Shown here piece after piece: positions 23,612 to 33,953 of a stretch of 64,000 bases of DNA. How positions within the stretch are numbered: position 1 is the first letter of the stretch; every line of letters starts with the position of its first letter. The stretch comes from Macrothele yani (lineage: Eukaryota; Arthropoda; Arachnida; Araneae; Macrothelidae): contig CM076996.1 in NCBI GenBank assembly GCA_039090855.1, positions 49,814,469 to 49,878,468 of the forward strand. The letters run 5' to 3'. The notes beneath the pieces are model-generated. The model was not told the origin of the DNA. It made no database searches and worked only from the letters and a program-made list of their open reading frames with translations. The translations under genes and the position numbers were made by a program.

Positions 23612-25306
23612 ACTAAGATAACAATTGAAGTCAAAGCACCTTACTGGAACCTGTTCGAAGAAGCCATGGAAGATTATTTTTCTATCAGATATGAATTTCT
23701 AGAATACCAGGAAACGAACGTCAACGTTAAACATCTAGACCGATACGAAATATTTACAAAAGACATGGATGCACTTTTGCATCCCCATAATAGTTCAACA
23801 CAAAGAATTTCGTGCTATGAGTTATACATAGGATTATTCCGCCGTCTGAGCACGATTAACACAAATTAAAATTGTATCACGAATTAAATGCATTTAATAT
23901 ATATACAGGTTAAAAATGCCTTATGAACATGAGTACTTTCAGACCCACTATGGGTCCATCATCAGATGTTAGTTCACTGTGGAACGTAGTTCGAAGCTAA
24001 TGTATAAGTATAAGCATTAGAGTTCAAACACTGTGACGTAAAAGGGTAAAGTGTGGAGGAAACGAAGTTCTGCGCATTTGTCGCTGACCAAAGTCATTAT
24101 CTTTGTTCGTTGATTTTATACATTTGGTGGTGAGTTAATAGTTATTTACACGTCAAAGCTAGATTACTAAACTCTAATGGCAATGCTCTTAGTCCCGTAG
24201 AAGCCGCCATCCCTGATTAATAATGGTTTCAACATACATGCATTTAAAAGAGCTCAGTATTATCTTGATCAAAAAGAGACTGAAGATAACGAGTATTGTG
24301 GTACTGCAACTCAAGTTTTAAATTTGTTCGATTTTTCTGATGATTACTCCAAGAGTGTAGCTACGGGTATTCTGTGGTTTAAAGATACAGCTGACAGTAC
24401 AAGCACTGATATGTACGAATATAATGGCAACGAAACGAAATTAGACACGCTCCATAAAATAAAATCATTTGCCAATGCAATACGTCCCAATCTTAAATTC
24501 AATCAAGGTTTCTCCGACCGACAAAGAATTACAAGTGAAAGTAAAACATTCAGTGAGTGTATTCTTGCCTCTTAACAAACTTTTTGGATTTTGCAGAGAT
24601 GTCGAAAAAACTTTCAGAATGGTAAAGCATATCTTGAAACTCGAAAAAAGTTATGACAATGATGTAATTATTGCAGCAGAAGCGGGAACATGTAAATTAG
24701 AACTCAATCACATTTCTTGGTTCATCCCTAATATCGAACCATCGTTACCTGTTCTTGCCAAGCTGGAATCCCAACTTTCTGCTGGGAATACATTTGAAGT
24801 GTTCTGGAAAACTTCTAAAATCTACAAATCTGATGTTCACAATGTCACTTACGTAAACTAGAGAGTGACATCCACACAGCATAAACCTCTACGAAATAAC
24901 CGTTTAAAAAGTCAGACTCAGAATAATATGATTTTTGACCACATGTTCCTTGAACGAATTCCGGTTCGTGTGAATGGTAGGCAATATCCCGAAACGGAAT
25001 TGGAATGCAATTTTGAACAACCGACCCTGGATTATTTCAAGAGCTTTCAACAGTTTAGTATCTGCGAGCAATGCCGATGGCTTTCAAATATGTTACTCTG
25101 ATTTCGGTAACTTATATCCAATTTATCCTTTCGATGTCTCAAAATCCGGGTTTAGAATCTTTGAAAATTCTCAGACCGCTGATATTGATTTTAGATTAAA
25201 GCTGAGTAAAATACCTGCAAATCAATTTCATATTTACGGCCTAATTATTTCAGAAAATAAATTGCATTTCTCTGCAACAGAAAATCGCCTAACTGTACTC
25301 GATTAG
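23612..25306 (+). pseudogene. Polinton major capsid protein, broken
   Basis: Double jelly-roll capsid protein. A likely N-terminal piece at 23612-23869 reads EVKAPYWNLFEEAMEDYFSI and DRYEIFTKDMDALLHPHNS. After an interruption (about 23870-24180) come QYYLDQKETEDNEYCGTAT, FDFSDDYSKSVATGILWFKD, VSVFLPLNKLFGFCRDVEK, NHISWFIPNIEPSLPVLAKL, then a stop at 24859, MIFDHMFLERIPVRVNGRQY, and after a shift near 25080 DGFQICYSDFGNLYPIYPFD to the end NRLTVLD. The order fits arthropod Polinton capsid proteins. The N-terminal assignment is less sure than the rest. Confidence 0.8.
23870..24180. other. Foreign-looking insert in the capsid gene
   Basis: Breaks the capsid reading and holds no coding sequence. 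It contains the palindrome GACCCACTATGGGTC near 23950 followed by CATCATCAG. Probably a small retroelement piece; no target duplication found. Confidence 0.4.
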
Positions 25307-25319
25307 ACTTGAAAAATAA

Positions 25320-25752
25320 TCTGTTGGGCGTCTTGTCATGTCTTCTCCATGGTCAATGATTAGGATAAAAATAAATATATTTATTTCTATGAAAAATTAT
25401 TTTTCATCTAGTAGTTTCGCCTAATTGAAAAATAACTATTGGAAAATAACCCTGAAAATTATAAGATAAAAATAAATATATTTATTTTTTATGAAAAAAT
25501 TAAATATATTTTTATTAAATATTTTTTGACGAATAGAATATATTTATATATAGAATACGTTTCCGGAAATTTTCTTTTGAAATATTGACACCAACGAATG
25601 CAATTCGAATGCACGTGCAATATTTCAAAAGAAAATTTTTGGAAATATATTCAATATATAGAATATAAATATAGTGAAGTACATAGAATATAAATATATT
25701 GAAGTACATAGAATATAAATATATTTTATATATATATTTTATTCGACAATAT
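25320..25752. repeat. AT-rich repeats and hairpin beyond the Polinton
   Basis: AGATAAAAATAAATATATTT recurs near 25363 and 25466. A hairpin has arms GGAAATTTTCTTTTGAAATA (from 25564) and TATTTCAAAAGAAAATTTTT (from 25620) around a loop of about 35 bp. ATAGAATATAAATATA recurs at 25660-25725. No gene seen. Confidence 0.65.
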
Positions 25753-25955
25753 TTCATTTTTGAAAAAAAAGACGTTCTTTCAATATTTCATTTTTTGAAG
25801 AGTAAAAAAGTTCTTTCAATATTTCATTTTTTGAAGAGTAAAAAAAATTCTTTCAATATTTCATTTTTGGAGAGTAAAAAAAGTTCTTTCAATATTTCAT
25901 TTTCGAAGAGTAAAAAAATTTCTTTCAATATTTCATTTTTGAAGAGTAAAAAAAA
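25753..25955 (+). repeat. Minisatellite, 36-37 bp unit, five copies
   Basis: Units contain TTCTTTCAATATTTCATTTT then GAAGAGTAAAAAA. The units differ by small indels in the A run. It is open in one frame by chance (SIFHFLKSKK), but nothing suggests a protein. Confidence 0.85.
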
Positions 25956-25964
25956 AATGATAGC

Positions 25965-26285
25965 GGCCTGCGGCTCGCGTATGCAATTTCTACAAGCTAA
26001 TGATGCCCGACAGACTTGATCTACACATTTATCATCGAAATGATAGACGCGGATTGTCACCACTTATGTTACTGCGACGTTTTTCCGCCGGCAATGAGTG
26101 TCCTCCCCACTTCCCGGGGGGGGAGGGGGATAAAGTACATCCAACGAGATGGATTACACAGCCCCTCCCCCGCGGTCATCTATATTAAGAGGAGTAAAAC
26201 CGCGCATCATTTTTGTCGCGGTGAGTATCGAACCTGCGACCTTTTCTTTCGTAGGCGCGTGCTGATCCGCTGACCCAAAAGAGAG
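25965..26285 (-). mobile_element. Second tRNA-derived SINE-like element
   Basis: On the minus strand a tRNA-like head reads GGTCAGCGGATCAGCACGCG (A-box-like) and GGTCGCAGGTTCGATACTC (B-box-like), separated as in a tRNA. The body then runs GC-rich through CCCCCTCCCCCCCCGGGAAG to GCGAGCCGCAGGCCGC. It is unlike the common SINE of this window. There is only one copy here, so the family status is inferred. Confidence 0.5.
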
Positions 26286-28012
26286 AAATGTATGTGGAAG
26301 TTGAACCTTGCCTCTCACGGAACTGCTGTTTCTTTGAGAATTATTGAAAAGAATAAATCTTTTTCCGCAGTAAAGCTTTATGTTGTGCTTAATCCTTGGA
26401 TACTAAAATTTCGTTTCACATTCCCGGTTACATTTATTATTACATTCAGTTAGGCTGATACGAATTTATAATGGTCCCCTTAAAGAAAGAAATGAGCCTG
26501 CACTAACCTTGTGTTAGGGTAAAGTCATGTCATAGTCCTTTGCCAAATGGAAATAGATTACCAACATCATTTTAAGGGGAAAAATTTAAAGCTACTTTTC
26601 TCTATAAGAAAGCACGCTTACGTTGACACTTTGGGGTTAGAAATGCATTATGACTTCTTGCTAGAGGAAAAAGAAGCTTTGTAATCCATTTTCAGGAGAA
26701 AATATCTTTAAAGACACCATTTGCTCGGAGAAAAGAAGTCGAGATGGCAATTTTTTAGAGGAAAATAAATCCATTGTTTTTGAATAAGATGCTAAAATTC
26801 AGGACGATACTTAATGGAATTTAGAAAGATATTTGATGGAAAACTCTAAGAGTTTTCCATCAAATTATTTTCAACAGGGAATCTATATACATTCATACCC
26901 AATTTTATTCAACCGTGCAAAACATTTTGTCTCTAGATACATTTGAAGTAAAGTAAAAATATTCTAGGAAATGAAGTTCAGTACGTATCTTGAATGCAAT
27001 GAAATTGCATTTCAATATAAAACTAACGAAGTAAGCTAGGAAAACCAGAACTGAAAGGAGCGAAAGGAAAAATGCTGCATCACAGCCTTGTTTTTCAGCG
27101 TTCGTAAATGCTTTGGCAGGTACATCCTTCATAAGGAAGGAAACAACTGCTGCAGTAACGTAGGAAAGGATTTTCCCTCCTATGCTAACACTCGCTTTCA
27201 TAATTCGATTGAGAGCAGAAAACATGAGTTTCCAAGGCGTGTGCAATTACATTTTCTCTCACTGCTTCTCTGTTTGTTTTCTGTTCGACATATACTAATC
27301 AAGTTATCAAGGAAAAACAAAAGGAAACTTCCCTAAAGAGTAGCAAAATGTAACAAGGAACTTTTGGATCTCAGCTAATTAGATATTTGCAAGATGTAAA
27401 CACTCCAATAAACCTTCTCTGGCAAAGAAATAGAGAAATCGTAACAGGATCTCGTTACGTTTCGTGCATTTGTCATAACACTAAGTAACGATTAGCAAAG
27501 ATTTGCTTTAATCACTTCCTGATTATTGTGGTGCGGCATTCGCTATATGAGTTCCAGCATCCTTAAATTAGAAATAACTCTTTCAAAAACATCCATGATT
27601 CTGAGTGCAATTATTAGATTTTCTTCGGAAAAACTCATGTACTAAAAATGGAGTTTATGTGATATGGATTACATCACGAATGTATAATTAAGCATTCGGC
27701 TTACTTATAGCATTTCCGAATTGTAGACTTAACGATATTCAAATGAAAGTAATTCAATTTGTCAACTGCGTTTCTCATTTCTATTTTCATACTGGGTATT
27801 TTCCTCGCTAACTTTACAATTTGATTTAATCATCTGTTTTTTTTTTGTTTTTTTTTTGTTATTTGTTTGCTCCTTTCATAGCTTATTTTCATTCCATGCC
27901 TATTAAAGATGAAAAATCTTCAGAAACATAAATGTTGTTTTCTGTAATACTTTTGAGCTCGTGATTCTTCAGATTCTACGTTTTCTCATAATCCAGTAGG
28001 AGAAGGCAAAGG
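26286..28012. other. AT-rich stretch, one uncertain ORF
   Basis: No transposon family recognised. It contains a short palindrome AAAACTCTAAGAGTTTT near 26840 and T-rich runs at 27838-27860. A possible ORF is listed separately. Confidence 0.4.
26905..27225 (-). CDS. Hypothetical ORF with a membrane-like segment
   Basis: About 106 codons from the first ATG (MFSALNRIMKASVSIGGKIL). It has a Lys/Ala-rich middle, DVPAKAFTNAEKQ, and one strongly hydrophobic stretch FFLSLLSVLVFLAYFVSFIL that could span a membrane. I recognise no family. It lies in unique-looking sequence away from transposon remains, so it is the best candidate for a host exon in the window, but length alone does not exclude chance. 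No clear splice signals or promoter. Confidence 0.2.
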   Translation of the reverse strand: MFSALNRIMKASVSIGGKILSYVTAAVVSFLMKDVPAKAFTNAEKQGCDAAFFLSLLSVLVFLAYFVSFILKCNFIAFKIRTELHFLEYFYFTSNVSRDKMFCTVE

Positions 28013-28135
28013 AACCGCCCGGATGACTGAGTGGACTGAGGTGCGGGGCTCAGAGCAGTGGTCAGACATGGGCCAGGGCTTGAGCCCCTGATGAGGCAAG
28101 TACTAGAGGAATGACGCCCCTGATGAGGCAAGTAC
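28013..28135 (+). mobile_element. Diverged SINE head fragment
   Basis: CCGCCCGGATGACTGAGTGG and GGGCTTGAGCCCCTGATGAG resemble the head and B-box region of the common SINE. CCCCTGATGAGGCAAGTACT occurs twice (from 28085 and 28118), a local duplication. The body is missing. Confidence 0.5.
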
Positions 28136-28509
28136 TCTATCCAAAAACGTGAGGCGCACATATACTCAATAGCCTTAATACCAAACAACAGTCTATGATT
28201 TTAAGATATATTGATGACGTTTATATATTTCAGCCACACAATTAAAACGAATTACATAAATTTATTAAATCATATTCAGGTATATAACCAACCTTAGAAA
28301 TCATGGCTGACATTGAAGAGAATAATCAAATTTCATACCTTGATATACACCAGAGAGCCAGAAATATGATCTTACTCCTCCACATGCCGCCAAAAAATGT
28401 CTTACCAGACGAGGCATGGATGCTACAAGATTTCTGAAGGTGTCTTGTGGTATCTGGTACCAACATCTTATCAACAGATCCTTTAACCCTTGTAAGTTAT
28501 GAAGGCATA

Positions 28510-29767
28510 TCAAAAAAAAGTTTAACATAGCTCCGACTATCGGAAATGGAAAAAAGGAAGGAACGCGGATGCTGGGTAAAGTCACACGTTTTGTCATCTT
28601 CTTGTGGAAAGCGTGTAGCATAGTTGTACTGCGCAGCTTATTCTTTAACAATCGTTTGTTATGCCGCAGCAGCTGGAGTGTTACTCGAAATTGGAAGTAC
28701 GCGCAACAGTGCAAATTTTATAGGCAAAATGTTTGAATCCAACTGAAATCCATCGTGAAGTGCCGGCTATTTAAGAAGAAGAGACAATTTCTTGCCAGGC
28801 AATTGGAAAATCATGTAAGTAGTCCAAAGAAGGACGTACGGATTTGAGAGATGAACCGGGCAGAGCCATACCTTCGACTTCATCGCCCGTTGATCACATT
28901 TCTCATTTTAAAGAGTTGATTATGGATAACCGCCGCATTAAAATTCATGAAACTGTTGAATTTGGACGTGCCATATAGTAGTGTACACACCCTCATTCAC
29001 GAGCACTTGCATTTCAGAAAAGTGTGCGCAAGATGGGTTCCACGATCTTTAACGAAACAGCACAAAAATCAGCGATTTGCGTCAGAGTCTTGAGTTCCTG
29101 CAACGTTATTCTGAAGAACGCCCAGATGTTTTGCAGCGCATAGTCACCGACGATGAGACGTGAGTGCATCACTTTGCACCAGGAAGCAAATCGGCATCCA
29201 TGGTGTGGAAACACCCCAGCTCATCAACTGCAAAAAAATTTAAAGTCGTGCCGGTGTACACAGAATTTATGGCAAAAGGGAGTACGATAGACGTTGCAAT
29301 TCACTGCGAAACACTAAAAAAGTTAAGGAAAGTAATTAAAGATCGAAGACGAGGAAAATTGTCAAAAGGGATCATTTTGCTGCACGACAACGCAACCCCA
29401 CACAAATCTGACGCCACACAGAAGCGTCTTCGCAGTTTCAAGTGGGAAGTATAGCCGCATCCCCCACACAGTCTTGATTTAGCCCCATGTGAATGCCACT
29501 TGTTCCCGAAAGTGAAGAAGGACCTTGAGAGCAAGCATTTCGCGAATGATGATGAAGTTAAGGAAGCTGTGAAAACATGTCTCCGCGAACTTGGAGCGAA
29601 CTTTTACTTTCTCAATATTGGAAATCTGGTTTCTCGTTCTGACAAGTGTTTACTAAAACTTGGCAATTACGTGGAAAACTAAGGGAAAGGTATATGTTTG
29701 AATTATAATTTTTTGGTTTCTCAATGTTTAACAAAAGTTATACGAAACATATGAAACTTATTTTTGA
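28510..29767 (+). mobile_element. mariner inserted in the Tc1-like element
   Basis: TCAAAAAAAAGTTT at the left end and TCAAAAATAAGTTT on the opposite strand at the right end, each next to TA (28508-28509 and 29768-29769). The opposite orientation to its host, and host coding halves on both sides, show a nested insertion. Length about 1.26 kb. Confidence 0.8.
28690..29682 (+). pseudogene. mariner transposase (SETMAR-like type), deleted
   Basis: Readable blocks: CLNPTEIHREVP, FKELIMDNRRIKIHETVEFG, RYSEERPDVLQRIVTDDET (first Asp region), HHFAPGSKSASMVWKHPSSS, ILLHDNATPHKSDA (second Asp), then a stop and HSLDLAPCECHLFPKVKKDL, where the third acidic residue is Glu instead of Asp, and NYVEN at the end. 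Between KKFKVVP and VYTEFMAKGSTI about 15-20 residues normally present are missing, so this copy has a small internal deletion as well as stops. Confidence 0.85.
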
Positions 29768-30425
29768 TACGCCTACGTACATGGTTCAGCCGCCGCAGAT
29801 AAGATTTGCTGTTCGAACACAAATCGCAAAAGCTCGATTGGATTGATGGCTGATTAATTTGGGGGCCAGGACAATATCTGGGAGTCTTTCTCATGTTCCG
29901 CGAACCATTCTCGAAGAATCCGGGCGGAATGGCATGGTGCATTATTCTGATGAAAGGAGGCACTACTACTGGGAAACAGAATTACCATAAAAGGACGTTC
30001 TTGGCCTGCAGGGATGTTTAAGTAGGTGGTAGACGTCATATTTTCTTGCGAATGACTGACTGGATCCAGGGCTTCCCAGTAGAACATATCATCCAAAGCA
30101 TTACACTTCTTCCATAGGTTTTCAACCCATGGTGCCTCCGGCACTAACACTTCCTTGGGTAAACATGGTGGAACAACAAAGAATATGGTGCTTCCTGGCA
30201 CTAACACTTCCGGCCGTCCACATGGTGCAACAGCAAAGAATATTCATCGGAGCAGAAGACTTATTCCAATCATTGAAGGTCCGCAGGGGCTTTCGACGAT
30301 GAACTGAGGTTAACATGGGCACTCGAAGCGACATGATGCTGCACACTTCAAAAGAGGGCTAATTACAAGATTGGCAAGGTTAAACTTTCACATACATTTC
30401 TCTTGCTCCAAGATTTATCCGTTGA

Positions 30426-33400
30426 TTGCCTTCTAGGGTGGATTTTATTAAAATATTTAAACTTACGCTTGACTTTGAGCATGGGCTAATCTTAATGCCT
30501 GAGGTTAGTCTTCCCTTCCCAGGAGAGCCCACTGATTTTTATTCAGTCCTTGCGAGCGAGAAATGTTTACCTGAGCGCAAGAGCCAACTTGGTCAGGCTT
30601 TAAACAGCCGACCAGGGTTATTTTCAGACAAGCCAGGGTTCACACAGGTGGTGTATCACACCATTGATACGTAGGATGCTAATCCCATAGCATGTTAGCC
30701 TTATCCATGTCCGAATCAGAAAAAAGCTGAGTTCCAAAAATCAAATTCAGGACATGCTCCATTCCGGGATTATTAAAGAATAACTTAGCAGCTTGGGCAT
30801 CGCCTGCTTTTCTTGTTCCTAAAAACAATCTAGGGAGTATCGTTTTGTGTTAGATCATCGGAAGGTGAATTCTGCGACTAAAGCTATCAATTACCCGTTA
30901 CCCATAATAAGTGATATTCTCCAGGATTTATCATCAACAAACTGGTTTACAAAAATGGACTTGGCTAGCGGCTATTAGCAGGTCGCTGTCCACCCTAATT
31001 CAGTGGAGGAAACTGGATGTATTACCCCGTTTGGAGCGTATGAGTTCTTGAGAATGCCTTTTGGATTGGCATATGCACCAGCAGCCTTCCAGCGCATTAT
31101 GGACTCAGTCTTACATCCTGTGCTCGGGCCTAATGTCCATGTCTATCTGGACGACATTATTATCTCTTCTGAGACTTTTGAAGAGCATCTGTCTCTGTTG
31201 TACGAAGTATTTGAACTTTTACATAATGCGGGTTTGACATTAAAACCTGCCAAATGTCAAATTGGGTATGGCGAACTGGTATATCTGGGACTAAAAATCA
31301 GCCCCAACGGTCTTCTAACTGGTGACTCAAAGGTCAAGCCAATTTCTGAATTCCTCAGGCATAAGTCAGCAAAACAGTTGTCTCGATTATTGGGTATGAC
31401 CGGGTGGTATCAACAGTTCGTTCCGGGGTACGCTACTATATGCGAAACCTTATATGCTTTAAAACGAAAGTATAGACACTTTGTTTGGTCCACGGAGGCA
31501 GAGACTGCTTTTAATACTCTAAAACATGCTTTAGTTTCACCGCCTGTGTTAGCCTTTCCTAACCATGCAGAAATGTTTGATATTTATACTAATGTTTCAG
31601 GTGTTGGTCTGGGTTCTGTATTATCTCAACGAGGGCATCCTATTGCATATGCCGCTCGAACTGTTAGCAAAGAAGAACGTAATTAATCTGCTACTGAGCG
31701 AGAATGTTTAGCTATTTGTTTGTAGTTACAAAATTTAAATGCTATCTCAATCACTTAACTGTCAATGTCATCACGGATCATTCGGCATTACGCTACTTAA
31801 ATACTGCAAAAAAATCTTTCTCGTAGACTTCTGAAGTGGACACTTAAACTTCAAGAATTTAATGTGCTGATTCAGTATCCCCCTGGCAAGTCTAACCGCC
31901 TGCCAGATGCACTGTCTCGCAGTCCAGTCAGTTCTAGTGGCCAGGCTGATACTGAACCTCCCTCGCTATTTTTAATCTCTGAAATCCCTTCAAGGGAGCA
32001 GATAATTTCTGAGCTGCTGAATGATCCAGATTTGGGGGAAATTTATAGTTTTTTGCTCGCTGGTTCTTCTGTTCAGAGTGAACTTTCTTTAGCAGGTCGT
32101 AGTCAAAATTATGAGATCATCGATGCTACTTTGTATTACAAAGTACTTGTGATTTCGAGAGCTAAGTACCGCCCTGCAATACCCCAGTCTCTCCGCATGG
32201 CTCTGCTACACGAGTTTCATGACATTCCTCTTGCCGGCCACTTAGGCATACGAAAAAGTCGTGCTAAGCTTAGAGACGTAGCCTACTGGCCGGACTTGTA
32301 CGATAGTATACTCGCATACATTTGCTCTTGTGAGTAATGTCAGTAGTACAATTATGATAACAAACGACCGGTCGGTCACCTTATTTCTAATTCTAGAAAT
32401 TATGTTTTTCAAACTACATCTATAGATTTATTGGGCTTTTATCCATTATAAAATTTTAGTTGTCACAAATAACTTTCCTAAATGGGTAGAAACATTCCCC
32501 ATTAAAGCAGCTGCTGCTGATGTATTAACATGTGGCACTCGTATACATAATAGTTTTACTCGTTTTGGCTGTCCCCGTACCGTAGTCTCAGACCACGGGG
32601 TTCAGTTCATTTCAGAGTTATTCGAGCAAATGTGTGCGGGGCTCCAAATGAAAAACAAATTTTCAGCCCATATCACCCTCAAGCCAATCCGACCAAGCGT
32701 GTTAATCGAACTTTAATAAAAATGATCTCAACTTTAATTGGCAATAATCATGACCGTTGGTACGAACATGTTGAAATGTTTTGCTTCGCACTTCGCTCAT
32801 CTTTTCATGAGTCAACGCTGCGTTCGCCCGCTGAACTTTTTCTCGGGCGCAAGATTCGCACCCCCTTTGAAAATTTAACTGGCATTGTGGATAAAATTAA
32901 GCAGCAACCAACACCTGAGTCTGTAAAGCAACTGGCAAAAAAGGCACAAGCTGCTATCATTCGAGCTTAGGTAAATCAAGCTCGACACTATAATGCAAAA
33001 GAAGAGAGCCAGATTTCGCAGTTGGAGATCTGGTATTGTTAGAAAAGCATTAGCATTTTCAATCATCCGTTGCACACACGTTAGTAAAACCATTTGCATC
33101 TTTATATGAAGGCCCCTTTGAATTGGTAGAATTGTGCAATGATAATGCAGTATTAAAAAAAACAGATGGCTCCCTACAGTCTGCCCATGTGCAGCAATGT
33201 AGAAAATGGGTTGTTAGACATATTGCTGCAATTATCGACCGTAGGAATCCTCAAGCCGAGGGTGGGACTTTTTCACACGCCTCTACTTTTGATGATGAAA
33301 TTATTGACCCAACCCCTGTGCTGTCCGCTTCTCTACCTTCGTCTGAGCAGGTCTTTCTTTCAAATTCTTTTCAAGATTCTCATTCTGACATTCTCCCATT

Positions 33401-33953
33401 TACTCGGGGTTCTACAATTATTTCTACTCCTCCGTCTCCTGCCTTCTCAAGACACGAGAGATCACTTTCAAGTACTTCCAGTTTCTCTGGGTATTCTTGT
33501 CATGCGCGACATGGTTCATTTTCATCTGCTTCTTAAAAATCAATTGCTCCTTTTATTTCTTTACGCACGGTGCCTCCGTTTGGTTCTACGTCTAAGATAT
33601 TAAAAATAAAAATTACTGACGTCTCTCCTGTGGCTAAGAAAGCCGCATCTCTTATTGACACTGATTCATCAAACACTCTAGTTGAGGTTCTTCAGCCACC
33701 AAGTGAGAAAATTCCTGCTTCTGTTTGCATTGAACAGTTACCTACTTCAGCAACATTTAGTCAGACTACAGCAGGGCAAAAACGTCCTGTTTCACCAATT
33801 GTGTTCAGATCTAGCAAGCGTCCGCCGCCTGAATTTCCCCCTCCTGTTACGCACAGTGCAGCTTCAAGTATTAGTTCGCAACCCCGACGACGAATTCAGC
33901 CATTGTATCCGCCTGAATTTCGTTCTTGGAATCTCCGCTCGGGACGGACGTAG
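30426..33953 (+). pseudogene. Ty3/gypsy pol: RT, RNase H, integrase
   Basis: Begins inside pol: PGLFSDKPGFTQVVYHTID, then FVLDHRKVNSATKAINYPLP, FTKMDLASGY-stop-QVAVHP, FLRMPFGLAYAPAAFQRIMD and VYLDDIIISS (YLDD box, intact) near 31145. RNase H reads DIYTNVSGVGLGSVLSQRGH, with Asn at the usual catalytic Asp. Integrase: LLHEFHDIPLAGHLGIRKSR, IDLLGF, TVVSDHGVQFISELFE and ANPTKRVNRTL, where the catalytic Glu reads Lys. The tail is Ser/Pro-rich and ends PPEFRSWNLRSGRT. Gag and protease are absent. Frame breaks near 30690, 31690, 32340, 32640 and 32970. Confidence 0.92.

Larger units (their letters stand above)
9190..25310. mobile_element. Polinton/Maverick DNA transposon, degraded
   Basis: Carries the diagnostic Polinton set: protein-primed type DNA polymerase B, retroviral-like integrase with a chromodomain-like end, FtsK/HerA-type packaging ATPase, adenovirus-type cysteine protease, major capsid and minor capsid proteins. 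It also has PLA2-like and fibre-like genes. PolB, integrase and PLA2-like genes are on the minus strand; the rest are on the plus strand. About 16 kb now, including at least 5.5 kb of later insertions. Every gene has at least one disabling change, so it is an old copy. The ends are set by the outermost genes, not by terminal repeats. Confidence 0.9.
28300..30360 (-). mobile_element. Tc1-like transposon split by a mariner
   Basis: The minus-strand transposase has two halves. The half at 29800-30346 reads YLNIPAGQERPFMVILFP, FHQNNAPCHSARILREWF (second catalytic region, QNNA in place of QDNA), SWPPN and then NPIELLRFVFEQQ (Glu region). The half at 28330-28508 resumes as LHNLQGLKDLLIRCWYQIPQ and ASMPRLVRHFLAACGG. 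The two are adjacent in a normal Tc1 protein but are separated by about 1.26 kb of mariner. A 60-bp tandem duplication at 30128-30244 (two copies around GGCACTAACACTTCC) distorts the upstream part. Ends not resolved. Confidence 0.75.

Noticed and set aside
9190..25310. Integrated adenovirus-like or parvovirus genome
   Set aside because: The PLA2-like and protease genes recall those viruses, but PolB, integrase, ATPase and capsid together define a Polinton/Maverick.
25699..26019. ORF with repeated SIFHFLKSKK
   Set aside because: Created by the 36-bp minisatellite; frame and amino acids drift with the indels.
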